From assembly GCA_030669775.1 (NCBI GenBank), contig DAOVCZ010000019.1, forward strand, positions 1 to 16,864: a stretch of 16,864 nt of DNA. Direction: 5' to 3'. The position numbers and the translations under genes were made by a program. This document shows, piece after piece, positions 7,649-15,403 of this stretch. The DNA comes from Chloroflexota bacterium. GTDB taxonomy: Bacteria > Chloroflexota > Anaerolineae > Anaerolineales > UBA4823. Below the pieces are notes generated by a model. It saw nothing but the letters and a program-made list of their open reading frames with translations, was not told where the DNA came from and ran no database searches. The stretch's first letter is position 1. Each line of letters begins with the position of its first letter.

Positions 7649-7677
7649 TTGCGTCTCTACTATTTCCATGCTAAAAT
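7649..7677 (+). promoter_or_regulatory. Candidate extended -10 promoter of the nusA operon
   Basis: TTGCGT (7649-7654), a 17-base spacer, then TAAAAT (7672-7677) preceded by TG at 7669-7670, giving an extended -10 (TGCTAAAAT). The -35 is weak, but the extended -10 compensates. Transcription would begin near 7684, leaving a leader of about 120 bases before the nusA ATG at 7807. Confidence 0.5.
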
Positions 7678-7714
7678 GAGCTTCCCATGGGGTGGTGGCA
7701 AGAGAGGTTTCGTC

Positions 7715-7742
7715 GAAAAGTGGGCATTTCCCACTTTTCTTT
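7715..7742 (+). terminator. Intrinsic-terminator-like hairpin in the nusA leader (possible attenuator)
   Basis: A perfect 10-base inverted repeat, GAAAAGTGGG (7715-7724) and CCCACTTTTC (7730-7739), encloses a 5-base loop. It can also be read as a GTGGG/CCCAC stem followed by the T-rich tract TTTTCTTT. It lies downstream of the candidate nusA promoter and upstream of nusA. It could end transcripts from the GNAT gene, or act as a premature terminator in the nusA leader, or both. From memory, conserved leader terminators (RimP-leader type) occur before rimP-nusA operons in other bacteria. Confidence 0.6.
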
Positions 7743-7806
7743 GTGTATAGAGACCTGTATGCCGGACCCTTCGATTAGTATCAATTGAGTTGGAGAAATA
7801 GCAAGA

Positions 7807-9792
7807 ATGAAGAATGAATTTGCATTAGCGTTCAACGAAGTCCTGGAAGAGAAGCAATTGCCCAAGGAGGTGATCCTGGAAGCTTTAGAAGCTGCCATGG
7901 TTTCAGCTTACCGCCGGGCAGTTAATGCTTCCAACGCCCAACATGTTGAAGCTAGCATCGATCCGGAAACGGGCAAGGTAATAATTTTCGCAGAGAAAGA
8001 AGTTGTCGAAGATGTTGAGGATCAGAGAACTGAGGTTGCCTTAGGGGAGGCGCAGCGGGTTGAACCTGAAGCCGAAGTTGGCAGCATGGTAATTGTCGAA
8101 ACCACACCCGATAATTTTGGGCGTGTTGCTGCTCAAACTGCGCGCCAGGTTATCCAACAGCGCATTCGTGAGGCTGAAAGAGAAGCTCAACTGGAGTATT
8201 TTAATCACCAGTTAGGCGAAATCGTTAGTGGTGTTGTCCAGGCTATCAGCTCACAAGCAGTAACCTTGGGCCTTGATAAGAAAGCAGAAGGCATCATGCC
8301 TCGCAATCATCAAATTCCAGGGGAACGCTTTCGCCTCCACGACCGTGTGCGTACTTTACTGGCAGAAGTAAAGGCTACTCCACGCGGACCCCAATTGATA
8401 CTTTCCCGAGCACACCGCAATTTCCTACGCCGCTTGTTGGAAAACGAAGTCCCGGAGATCTATCAGGGTTTGGTTGAAATCCGTTCAATCGCCCGCGAAC
8501 CTGGTCACCGATCGAAAGTTGCTGTCTCAGCACTACAAGCTGGTGTTGATCCGGTTGGTGCTTGTGTCGGTATGCGAGGGGTACGAATTCAAGCCATCGT
8601 TCGTGAATTAAATGATGAGAAAATCGACGTAATTGAATGGAATCAAGACCCTTCTGGATACATCGCCAAAGCCCTCAGCCCCGCCCGAGTAACTGGTGTA
8701 TACCTCGACGAACATACACGCGGGACCAAGACTGCGACCGTCGTCGTACCTGAAGATCAGTTGAGCCTTGCTATCGGGCGTGATGGTCAAAATGCACGCT
8801 TGGCAGCCAAATTGACTGCCTGGCGGATTGACATAAAGAGCTTGCCGGAAGCCACTGGTGATGCGTTAAACAAGATTCAATCCGATCCTGAATTCGCCGC
8901 TATGGCTGAGGCCGAAACCAATACTGTCAGCCAGATTGAAGCCATTCTGGTCAAGAAGGATGAAGGAAGACCAGTCACACCCGAAGAGTACTCGATTCTC
9001 GGCCAGTTTGTGGATCGCGTCGAACATGGCATTATTGGTATGCACCAGGCTGAAAGATCGGCTGAATTAGAACGCATCGCTCAAGCCAAGGAAAATATAC
9101 CTGCCACCGCCTTCAAAATGCCTCTCGAGGAGTTGAATTTTACTGAACGAATTACAAATTTACTGGTTGAAGCCGGCAATGAGACTGTTGGCGATTTAAT
9201 CGTTCAAATGGAATTGGATTCTGATGCCATTCTGGGTTTGAATGGAATCGGACCTAAAACCATGGAGAATATTGAAAACACTTTAGCCGAAGTGACCTTC
9301 CCTGAGCCTGAAATCGTAGAGGAAGATGTGGAAGCCGAGGAGGCAGAACGGGTCGAAGGAGAACCCGAAGCTGAGGAACAGGTAATTGAGGCGGAAGCGG
9401 TTGTCAAGGATGAGCAAGTGGAGGCTGCGATAACCACAGAAGAACCTCAGGTCGCCAAACCTGAAGCTGTTGAGCCTGTTATTGAGACAGCTCCGGTTGA
9501 AGAGATTGAAAAAGTCATTCAAGAAGAGGTAGTTGCAGAAACCGAACCTGAGGAAGAGGCAGATACATCTTTCGAGGAAATTTTTACCCTTGAGCCAGAT
9601 GCATTCGAAATTGATGTGGCGAAAGCCGAGTTTGAAGATGAAGATCAGGACGAGATTGAAACTCGCAAGAAGAAGAAAGAGAAGAAGAAGAAATTCGTTG
9701 AAATGGAATACGACCCAGATCAAGATGTCGTCATCGTAAAACGTAAAAGAAAACGGGACGAAGAAGACTGGGAAGAAGATTTGGATTATTGA
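7807..9792 (+). CDS. nusA: Transcription elongation/termination factor NusA with long charged C-terminal tail
   Basis: Binds RNA polymerase and nascent RNA, and modulates pausing, termination and antitermination. 661 residues. The N-terminal RNAP-binding domain spans about 1-125. An S1 domain covers about 135-200 (GEIVSGVVQAISSQ). KH1 has GMRG (255-258) and KH2 has GRDG (324-327), ending near 345. A helix-hairpin-helix-like module (about 440-497, LNGIGPKTMENI) corresponds to the repeat domain in longer NusAs. From about 500 the protein becomes an unusual tail: about 130 residues very rich in Glu, then a Lys-rich block (KKKKEKKKKF), then a basic KRKRKR and an acidic DEEDWEEDLDY end. This is much longer than Bacillus NusA (about 370 aa). 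GGAG lies 11 bases before the ATG. The gene heads the operon; rimP is missing upstream. Confidence 0.97.
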   Translation: MKNEFALAFNEVLEEKQLPKEVILEALEAAMVSAYRRAVNASNAQHVEASIDPETGKVIIFAEKEVVEDVEDQRTEVALGEAQRVEPEAEVGSMVIVETTPDNFGRVAAQTARQVIQQRIREAEREAQLEYFNHQLGEIVSGVVQAISSQAVTLGLDKKAEGIMPRNHQIPGERFRLHDRVRTLLAEVKATPRGPQLILSRAHRNFLRRLLENEVPEIYQGLVEIRSIAREPGHRSKVAVSALQAGVDPVGACVGMRGVRIQAIVRELNDEKIDVIEWNQDPSGYIAKALSPARVTGVYLDEHTRGTKTATVVVPEDQLSLAIGRDGQNARLAAKLTAWRIDIKSLPEATGDALNKIQSDPEFAAMAEAETNTVSQIEAILVKKDEGRPVTPEEYSILGQFVDRVEHGIIGMHQAERSAELERIAQAKENIPATAFKMPLEELNFTERITNLLVEAGNETVGDLIVQMELDSDAILGLNGIGPKTMENIENTLAEVTFPEPEIVEEDVEAEEAERVEGEPEAEEQVIEAEAVVKDEQVEAAITTEEPQVAKPEAVEPVIETAPVEEIEKVIQEEVVAETEPEEEADTSFEEIFTLEPDAFEIDVAKAEFEDEDQDEIETRKKKKEKKKKFVEMEYDPDQDVVIVKRKRKRDEEDWEEDLDY

Positions 9793-9816
9793 TCCGCAAA
9801 CCAGAGAGAAGTTTAC

Positions 9817-10113
9817 GTGCCGAAAAAGCCGAGAAAAGGTAGACACGTACCTCAACGGACTTGCGTTGGTTGTCGGGAGGTGCATTCCAAACGATCGTTG
9901 GTCCGTGTGGTCCGCGGTCCAGAAGGAATTTTCATCGACCCAACCGGGAAAATGGCTGGACGCGGTGCATATCTTCACAACCGGCTAGAATGTTGGGAAA
10001 AAGGTCTGCACGGTGCCATAGCGAAGGCATTGAAAACCAATTTGACGGCTGATGACAGGGAACGATTAACAAATTTTATGGCGACATTGTCAAAAGAAAC
10101 ATCTGCTCAATAG
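9817..10113 (+). CDS. ylxR: YlxR family RNA-binding protein (RnpM)
   Basis: 98-residue DUF448/YlxR protein. The family motifs RTCVGCR (14-20) and GRGAYLH (48-54) are both present, with a basic N-terminus (MPKKPRKGRH) consistent with RNA binding. As I recall, the Bacillus subtilis homologue has been renamed RnpM because it modulates RNase P; function in this organism is inferred from that. The start is GTG at 9817, with a good Shine-Dalgarno (GAGAGAAG) six to ten bases upstream. It follows nusA by 24 bases, the usual neighbour order. In many Gram-positive bacteria an L7Ae-like gene (ylxQ) would follow; here instead there are 143 non-coding bases and then infB. Confidence 0.93.
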   Translation: MPKKPRKGRHVPQRTCVGCREVHSKRSLVRVVRGPEGIFIDPTGKMAGRGAYLHNRLECWEKGLHGAIAKALKTNLTADDRERLTNFMATLSKETSAQ

Positions 10114-10256
10114 ATAGAATGTGATGAGCAATTGTAGGGGATTTCTTGGCAAGAACCATTTTGGCTGGCGAGTGGAGCATACTGAGATGAGCGCCTGACT
10201 CGGTCCACAAAACTCGCTTCAAGTGGCCGCGAGCAATTTATGGCAGGAGGTGCCAA
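10114..10256 (+). promoter_or_regulatory. Structured leader of infB
   Basis: A 143-base gap inside an otherwise compact operon. A long stem can form from GCGAGTGG (10168-10175) with CCAC (10205-10208) and TCGC (10214-10217), enclosing a 6-pair stem ACTGAG (10181-10186) with CTCGGT (10199-10204). A second copy of the left-arm elements follows in the opposite order, GTGG (10223-10226) and GCGAG (10229-10233). It can pair with the same CCAC/CTCGC, so two folds exclude each other. A 13-base near-palindrome TTCTTGGCAAGAA lies at 10143-10155. No convincing promoter is visible; a TTGTCA (10087-10092) with TAGATA (10111-10116, spacer 18) is weak. Confidence 0.5.
10241..10255 (+). promoter_or_regulatory. 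infB Shine-Dalgarno displayed in a hairpin loop
   Basis: TGGCA (10241-10245) and TGCCA (10251-10255) form a perfect 5-pair stem with the Shine-Dalgarno GGAGG (10246-10250) as the entire loop. The ATG is at 10257, six bases after GGAGG. This is an unusual presentation of a ribosome-binding site. Confidence 0.65.
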
Positions 10257-12047
10257 ATGGGCGAGAACGGACAGAACAAATCAATCGAATTACCCCCTAC
10301 GCTTTCTGTAAGGGAACTGGCTGACACGATACAAGCCAGCCCAATTGAGATCATTAAAACTCTGATGGCCAATGGGGTTATGGCCAATATAAACCAGCAA
10401 ATTGATTTCGATACTGCGGCAATTGTTGCCGCCGAAATGGGCTTTGATGTAACCCTGGAAACCCAGGAAGCTGCTGGAGAAGATGAGCTCGGTGAGATCC
10501 CTCTTTGGCGAAGGGTGATTGCTGATGAGAACCCAGATGATCTGGTATACCGCCCACCCATCGTAACCATGTTAGGACATGTCGACCACGGAAAGACAAC
10601 CTTGTTGGATGCTATTCGCCATACCAATGTCGTTGAAGATGAAGCTGGTGGGATTACTCAACACATCGGAGCCTACCAGGTTGAGCACAACAATCGATCG
10701 ATCACCTTCCTGGACACACCCGGCCATGCCGCGTTCACGGCTATGCGCGCGCGTGGAGCCCAGGGAGCCGATATTGTCGTACTGGTGGTCGCTGCAGATG
10801 ACGGTGTAATGCCTCAAACCAGGGAAGCGATTGCACACGCCAAAGCTGCGCAAGTTCCCTTGATTGTCGCTCTGAATAAGATTGATAAACCAAACGCCGA
10901 TCCAGAGCGTGTGAATCAACAGCTGGCCGAAATCGGTCTTGTCCCTGACGAATGGGATGGTGACACGATCGTAGTACCCATCTCTGCCAAACGCCAAGAG
11001 GGTTTGGAGGATCTTCTCGAAGCCATATTACTGATTGCCGATAATTCCGATATCCGGGCTAATCCAAATGGACGAGTCATTGGAACGGTGATTGAAGCTA
11101 AGAAAGACCGCTCGAGAGGAGTTCTGGCTACTCTATTGATCCAGAATGGAACTCTAAATGTGGGAAATATTATCGTTGTAGGTACAGCCCACGGTCGCTT
11201 ACGAGCCATGTTTGACCACTTGGGCCACCAAGTAGAAGTAGCAGAGCCTTCCGCTCCAATCGCAGTAATGGGTCTCAACGATGTCCCGGTTGCCGGTGAT
11301 TTATTCCAGGTGGTTGAATCTGATAAACAGGCACGAGCGATCACCAGAGAACGGAAAAACATCCTGAGATCAGATGCTGAGAAACCGAGAAACGCAGTTA
11401 CCTTAGAGCAGTTATTCGACAAGTTCAAAGCTGGAGAAGTGCGTGAGCTGCGATTAATCATAAAAGCCGACGTGCAAGGTTCTCTTGAACCGATTAAATC
11501 CTCTTTAGCCGATCTTGGCAGTGGGGATATCTCCATAAATGTATTGCACGCAGAGACTGGCAATATCGGCAAGAACGATGTCATGCTGGCTGCAGCTTCG
11601 AAAGCGATTGTAGTAGGCTTTAATGTTGAAGCTGATTCAGCTGCCGAAAGTCTTGCTGACACTGAAGGGATCTCAATCCGTATCTACAATATCATTTATC
11701 GACTAATTGAGGATATTGAGATGGCATTGAAAGGAATGCTCGAACCTGAAACGAAAGAATCGGTCATTGGGCATGCTGAAGTCCGGGCGATATTCAAAAT
11801 ATCCAGGATCGGTAATGTGGCAGGATGTTATGTTCAGGATGGCGAACTACTGCGTAACGCACGCGCACGGGTCATGCGAGGTGAAGAAGCTCAATTTGAT
11901 GGTGAAGTTGCTTCTCTAAAACACATCCAGGATGATGTAACAGAGGTCCGCACCGGTTTCGAATGTGGAATAACATTGAAGGGTTTTAATGATTTCGAAA
12001 CGGGCGACATCATTGAGTGTTACATTGTTGAAGAAGTCCCCATATAA
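10257..12047 (+). CDS. infB: Translation initiation factor IF-2
   Basis: GTPase that brings initiator fMet-tRNA to the 30S subunit and promotes 50S joining. 596 residues, near the minimal length: one IF2 N-terminal subdomain (about 10-68, LSVRELADTIQASPIEIIKT) followed directly by the GTPase. It lacks the long charged linker of E. coli IF2-alpha (890 aa). G motifs are G1 GHVDHGKT (107-114), G2 GGITQHIGAY (131-140), G3 DTPGH (153-157), G4 NKID (207-210) and G5 SAK. The remaining domains II, III and IV (fMet-tRNA binding, ending in a beta-barrel) are present to the C-terminus. Start ATG at 10257 has a perfect GGAGG. rbfA follows 17 bases after the stop. Confidence 0.98.
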   Translation: MGENGQNKSIELPPTLSVRELADTIQASPIEIIKTLMANGVMANINQQIDFDTAAIVAAEMGFDVTLETQEAAGEDELGEIPLWRRVIADENPDDLVYRPPIVTMLGHVDHGKTTLLDAIRHTNVVEDEAGGITQHIGAYQVEHNNRSITFLDTPGHAAFTAMRARGAQGADIVVLVVAADDGVMPQTREAIAHAKAAQVPLIVALNKIDKPNADPERVNQQLAEIGLVPDEWDGDTIVVPISAKRQEGLEDLLEAILLIADNSDIRANPNGRVIGTVIEAKKDRSRGVLATLLIQNGTLNVGNIIVVGTAHGRLRAMFDHLGHQVEVAEPSAPIAVMGLNDVPVAGDLFQVVESDKQARAITRERKNILRSDAEKPRNAVTLEQLFDKFKAGEVRELRLIIKADVQGSLEPIKSSLADLGSGDISINVLHAETGNIGKNDVMLAAASKAIVVGFNVEADSAAESLADTEGISIRIYNIIYRLIEDIEMALKGMLEPETKESVIGHAEVRAIFKISRIGNVAGCYVQDGELLRNARARVMRGEEAQFDGEVASLKHIQDDVTEVRTGFECGITLKGFNDFETGDIIECYIVEEVPI

Positions 12048-12064
12048 CAAACGGGAAAATCTCA

Positions 12065-12451
12065 GTGGTATCCAGGAACCGCGCTCAACGAATCGCTGAT
12101 CGAATCCATGAAGAAATTTCGGAGATGTTGATTTTCGATATTAAAGACCCACGCTTATCCGGAGTGTCCGTCACCGATGTCACGGTTGACCGCGAACTGG
12201 CTTACGCAGACATCTATGTTTCTTCCATTCAAGGCTCAGAATCAGCAGAAAACATTCTCACAGGGTTCCAACGCGCAAGTGGATTTCTACGGAGTGAACT
12301 AGCTAGACGCATTGATTTAAGGACTTTCCCACAGCTGCGTTTCCGTTGGGATCCAACACCAGAAAACACCGAGAAGATCGAAAAATTGTTGGATTCACTA
12401 AGCCAACAGGGTCAGCCAACTTCAGAAGACGATCTTCCCGGAAATGAGTAA
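12065..12451 (+). CDS. rbfA: 30S ribosome-binding factor A
   Basis: Small KH-like protein that binds the immature 30S subunit near the 16S rRNA 5' end and aids its late maturation and cold adaptation. 128 residues, within the usual range. Family hallmarks are the N-terminal RAQRIADRIHEEISEML, the IKDPRLSGVSVTDVTVDREL segment (about 27-46) and the PQLRFRWDPT motif (about 99-108). Start codon is GTG at 12065, preceded by a weak GGGA. The next start is 10 bases after its stop. Position between infB and nrnA is the standard order. Confidence 0.96.
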   Translation: MVSRNRAQRIADRIHEEISEMLIFDIKDPRLSGVSVTDVTVDRELAYADIYVSSIQGSESAENILTGFQRASGFLRSELARRIDLRTFPQLRFRWDPTPENTEKIEKLLDSLSQQGQPTSEDDLPGNE

Positions 12452-12461
12452 TACTTAACAC

Positions 12462-13418
12462 ATGGATGAAACGCTCCTGAAAGGTGCTTTTCAGGAAATT
12501 CGCTCGGCGCAGCGTATCCTGGTCATCTCACACATTCGCCCCGATGGTGATGCAGTCGGTTCATTGATTGGTTTAGGACTTTCCCTTCAAGACCTCAACA
12601 AAGAGGTCCAAATGGTATTACCCGATGGGATACCAGCGATATTTCGCCATTTACCTGGCAGCGATCAGATACAGAAGCAAGCCACAGGTAATTTTGATCT
12701 GACCCTGGTCGTCGATTGTTCCGATCTAACTAGGACCGGAGAGGTATTAATTGGTAAACCGGTTCCGGATATGAACCTGGACCACCATCCGACAAATACA
12801 AAATTTGCAAGGTATAATCTTGTCGACAAGACAGCAGTGGCAACAGCGGAAATGCTGGCAGAGTATTTACCACAATTCGGTTTTCCCATCTCAAGTCAGG
12901 TTGCAGAAGCGCTATTATTTGGTATGATCACTGATACACTCGGCTTCCGAACAAATAATATGACGCCTAAAGCCATGAAGATTGCTGCAAAGCTGATGGA
13001 AGCTGGCGGTGACTTGCCTGGTCTTTATCAAAAGGGGTTACTGAATCGAAGTTTTGAAGCTGCTCGCTATTGGGGGGCAGGCTTATCAAATCTCGAGCGA
13101 GATGGCAGAATTATTTGGACATCCCTCTTCCTCGAAGACCGGCGTTCAGTAGGTTATCCAGGAAGAGATGATGCGGACTTGATCAACTTTCTTTCTACCA
13201 TCGACGAGACCGATGTCGTGATCATTTTCGTCGAACAAGGGGACGGGCTTGTAAAAGTAAGCTGGCGTTCTCAACCCGCATACGATGTCTCTCAAATTGC
13301 CTTGTTCTTCGATGGCGGTGGACATTCAGCGGCAGCAGGAGCAAGTATCAAAGGAGACCTGAAGAGTATTCAGGCTAATGTGATCGCCACGACTAAAACT
13401 ATGTTAGGGTTTATGTAA
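12462..13418 (+). CDS. nrnA: DHH/DHHA1 phosphoesterase, NrnA-like oligoribonuclease / pAp phosphatase
   Basis: Cytoplasmic Mn-dependent phosphodiesterase, 318 residues. Family members degrade very short RNAs (nanoRNA), pGpG or pApA from cyclic dinucleotides, and often dephosphorylate pAp. Metal-binding motifs are HIRPDGDA (24-31), Asp85 in VVDCSD, DHHP (107-110) and Asp158 in MITDTLGF. The DHHA1 domain ends with the substrate-binding GGGHSAAAGA (285-294). Length and motifs match NrnA, which sits between rbfA and truB in many bacteria. This is the second DHH enzyme in the window; the first is fused to a polymerase. Which substrate dominates here is not decided by sequence. Confidence 0.93.
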   Translation: MDETLLKGAFQEIRSAQRILVISHIRPDGDAVGSLIGLGLSLQDLNKEVQMVLPDGIPAIFRHLPGSDQIQKQATGNFDLTLVVDCSDLTRTGEVLIGKPVPDMNLDHHPTNTKFARYNLVDKTAVATAEMLAEYLPQFGFPISSQVAEALLFGMITDTLGFRTNNMTPKAMKIAAKLMEAGGDLPGLYQKGLLNRSFEAARYWGAGLSNLERDGRIIWTSLFLEDRRSVGYPGRDDADLINFLSTIDETDVVIIFVEQGDGLVKVSWRSQPAYDVSQIALFFDGGGHSAAAGASIKGDLKSIQANVIATTKTMLGFM

Positions 13419-13475
13419 GGCTCGACTTAGATTTTGGTCGCTGTGCAATCGAATTTATTTACTTGGGAAGAGGAT

Positions 13476-14384
13476 ATGGACAACGAACAAATTAAAAATG
13501 TTGTCTCCGGCGTGATAGTCGTCGATAAACCTATTGGACTGACCTCTCACGACGTGGTACAAATCATCCGCAGGGGAACAGGAATTCGAAGAGCTGGTCA
13601 TACGGGGACACTCGATCCGCGTGCCTCAGGTGTTCTTGTCGTATTGATTGGACCTGCAGTTCGACTGAGTGAGTATGTATCTGCCTCCGATAAGCGTTAC
13701 CAAGCGACAATCCGGCTTGGCAGCACCACGGATACATACGATTCAGAAGGTATGGTAACAAGCGAAACACCGGCAAACCATATCACAGAAGAGCGATTCG
13801 ACGAGATTCTGCAAACCTATGTCGGTGAAATCGAACAGGTTCCACCTCCATATTCTGCAGTCAAGGTCAAAGGGCGGAAAGCCTACCAGATGGCGCGCAA
13901 AGGCGAAGAGGTCAAGCTCGAACCGCGAAAAATCCAGGTTTTCAGTCTGGATATTCTCGAATGGGATCCGCCTGAAGTTGTAATCGATGCCTATTGTTCT
14001 TCCGGAACCTATGTTCGATCTTTGGCGAATGACCTTGGAGAGTCCCTCGGAACCGGCGCTTACCTGATCGGTCTGCGGCGGACAAAGAGCGGTAGGTTTA
14101 CATTACGCGAGGCAGTCCCTTTGAGGAGCCTGAAAGAAGCCTTTGAGGCAGGAGACTGGTACAAATTTTTAATCCCGGCTGCTGATGCACTCGGTGATTG
14201 GCCAATGGTTGAGCTGGATGGTGACCAGGTTGATTTAGTCCGGCACGGTCACCGCATCCCTGCCGAACCTGATTCCGAAGGTTGGTCACGCGGAATCAGC
14301 GAGCAGGGTGATCTTGTCGCTCTGTTGGAATTTAATCCAGATTCTGGCGAATGGCAGCCCCGCAAAGTCTTCTTCCAAACTTAG
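13476..14384 (+). CDS. truB: tRNA pseudouridine-55 synthase TruB
   Basis: Converts U55 in the T-loop of tRNA to pseudouridine. 302 residues from the chosen start (E. coli TruB has 314). The catalytic motif is GHTGTLDPRASGVL with the nucleophile Asp47. VSGVIVVDKPIGLTSHDVV at the N-terminus and the KVKGRKAYQMARKG region are typical TruB signatures, and a PUA-like C-terminal domain follows from about residue 235. I chose ATG at 13476 (GGGAAG just upstream) because family homology begins there. An in-frame TTG at 13434 would add 14 residues with no support. Its 3' end lies 31 bases before the ribF start. Confidence 0.96.
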   Translation: MDNEQIKNVVSGVIVVDKPIGLTSHDVVQIIRRGTGIRRAGHTGTLDPRASGVLVVLIGPAVRLSEYVSASDKRYQATIRLGSTTDTYDSEGMVTSETPANHITEERFDEILQTYVGEIEQVPPPYSAVKVKGRKAYQMARKGEEVKLEPRKIQVFSLDILEWDPPEVVIDAYCSSGTYVRSLANDLGESLGTGAYLIGLRRTKSGRFTLREAVPLRSLKEAFEAGDWYKFLIPAADALGDWPMVELDGDQVDLVRHGHRIPAEPDSEGWSRGISEQGDLVALLEFNPDSGEWQPRKVFFQT

Positions 14385-14415
14385 CCAAGTAAAAGTACTT
14401 ATTGAAGATTTTCGT

Positions 14416-15348
14416 ATGCGCCATTTCTGGTCTTTAGAGGACGTTCACCTCCAAGACACCTGGCTGACTATCGGTACATTTGATGGTGTCCACCGAGGTC
14501 ATCAAGAAATTGTACGCAAATTAGTGACAGATGCTCACGCAGTTGGCGCTCAAGCAGTCGTTCTCACCTTCTATCCCCATCCAGCCTTAGTCCTCGGTAA
14601 ACGACAAGATCCGTCTTACTTAACCACTCCAGAAGAAAGGGCTGCCCTGCTGAGCAACTTTGGGGCAGATGTGGTGATCACCTTCCCATTTACTCCCCAA
14701 ATTTCTACCACAACGGCTCACGATTTTGTGTCCCTATTAAAATCTCATATCGGAATGCACCATCTTATGGTTGGTCCAGATTTCGCCTTGGGACGTGATC
14801 GGGGTGGCAATATCCATACATTAAAAGAACTTGGCGAAGAGTTTGATTATTCCTTGTCCACAATTTCACCGGTCGAGATCGATGGAAAAGTAGTGTCGTC
14901 CAGTCGGATTCGAGCAGCACTCACAGATGGTGATCTAGACCAGGTCAACCTTCTATTAGGTCGTTCATACTTCATCAATGGGCAAGTAGTGCCGGGCGAT
15001 GGACGTGGGCATACGATCGGGATCCCCACCGCTAATTTATCGATATGGTTAGAACGTGCTTTACCGAAATCTGGTGTGTACGCCTCCAAGGCAAAGGTCA
15101 ATGGACATACCCATAGGTCAGTGACCAATGTCGGTATTCGGCCTACCTTCAATCCCCAACATAAACACCTGCAAGTTGAAACACACCTGCTTAATTTTGA
15201 TGGGCAAATTTACGGTCAGGAAATTCAGTTAGAGTTCATCAGCCGTCTGCGGGATGAACAACGCTTTCCAGACGTTGATGCGTTGGTCAACCAAATTACG
15301 CAAGACATCTCTGATGCCAAGCGAATCTTATCCGCCAAGGACGGATAG
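14416..15348 (+). CDS. ribF: Bifunctional riboflavin kinase / FAD synthetase RibF
   Basis: Makes FMN from riboflavin plus ATP and then FAD from FMN plus ATP. 310 residues, the normal length. The N-terminal FAD synthetase domain has TIGTFDGVHRGHQEI (18-32, nucleotidyltransferase HxGH at 26-29) and VVSSSRIR (159-166, the conserved (I/V)SST-R type motif). The C-terminal riboflavin kinase domain has the PTAN motif (204-207) after GDGRGHTIG, and TNVGIRPTF (237-245). I placed the start at ATG 14416 because RibF homology begins with MRHFWSLEDV. A longer in-frame reading from 14308 would overlap truB by 77 bases. A GAAG lies about 9 bases upstream. Cotranscription with truB is standard. Confidence 0.95.
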   Translation: MRHFWSLEDVHLQDTWLTIGTFDGVHRGHQEIVRKLVTDAHAVGAQAVVLTFYPHPALVLGKRQDPSYLTTPEERAALLSNFGADVVITFPFTPQISTTTAHDFVSLLKSHIGMHHLMVGPDFALGRDRGGNIHTLKELGEEFDYSLSTISPVEIDGKVVSSSRIRAALTDGDLDQVNLLLGRSYFINGQVVPGDGRGHTIGIPTANLSIWLERALPKSGVYASKAKVNGHTHRSVTNVGIRPTFNPQHKHLQVETHLLNFDGQIYGQEIQLEFISRLRDEQRFPDVDALVNQITQDISDAKRILSAKDG

Positions 15349-15403
15349 TTATTGACTCAATTTATTAGTAGAAGGTTTTCATGCATAATGGAGGTTGGCA
15401 GCG

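Noticed and set aside
7643..7677. TTGACC at 7643-7648 as -35 for the nusA promoter
   Set aside because: The spacer to TAAAAT would be 23 bases, too long; TTGCGT at 7649 with 17 bases and an extended -10 fits better.
9283..9978. 231-codon open frame on the minus strand opposite the nusA tail and ylxR
   Set aside because: It is antisense to the Glu/Lys-rich part of NusA; the repeated Phe/Leu content mirrors GAA/GAG/AAG codons. No start context or family resemblance.
10124..10198. 24-codon upstream open frame in the infB leader
   Set aside because: No ribosome-binding site and no codon pattern that suggests a regulatory leader peptide; the region is better explained as structured RNA.
10916..11662. 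248-codon open frame on the minus strand opposite infB
   Set aside because: Low-complexity Ser/Arg-rich shadow of a highly conserved gene, with no recognisable motif.
13434..13475. TTG start for TruB at 13434
   Set aside because: No ribosome-binding site at proper distance, and homology begins after the ATG at 13476.
14308..14415. Upstream extension of RibF to 14308
   Set aside because: It would overlap the truB coding region by 77 bases, and the extra residues do not resemble RibF.
15352..15389. TTGACT (15352) with CATAAT (15384) as a promoter before thyA
   Set aside because: Spacer of 26 bases is not compatible with a sigma-70 promoter, and the -10 would touch the ribosome-binding site.
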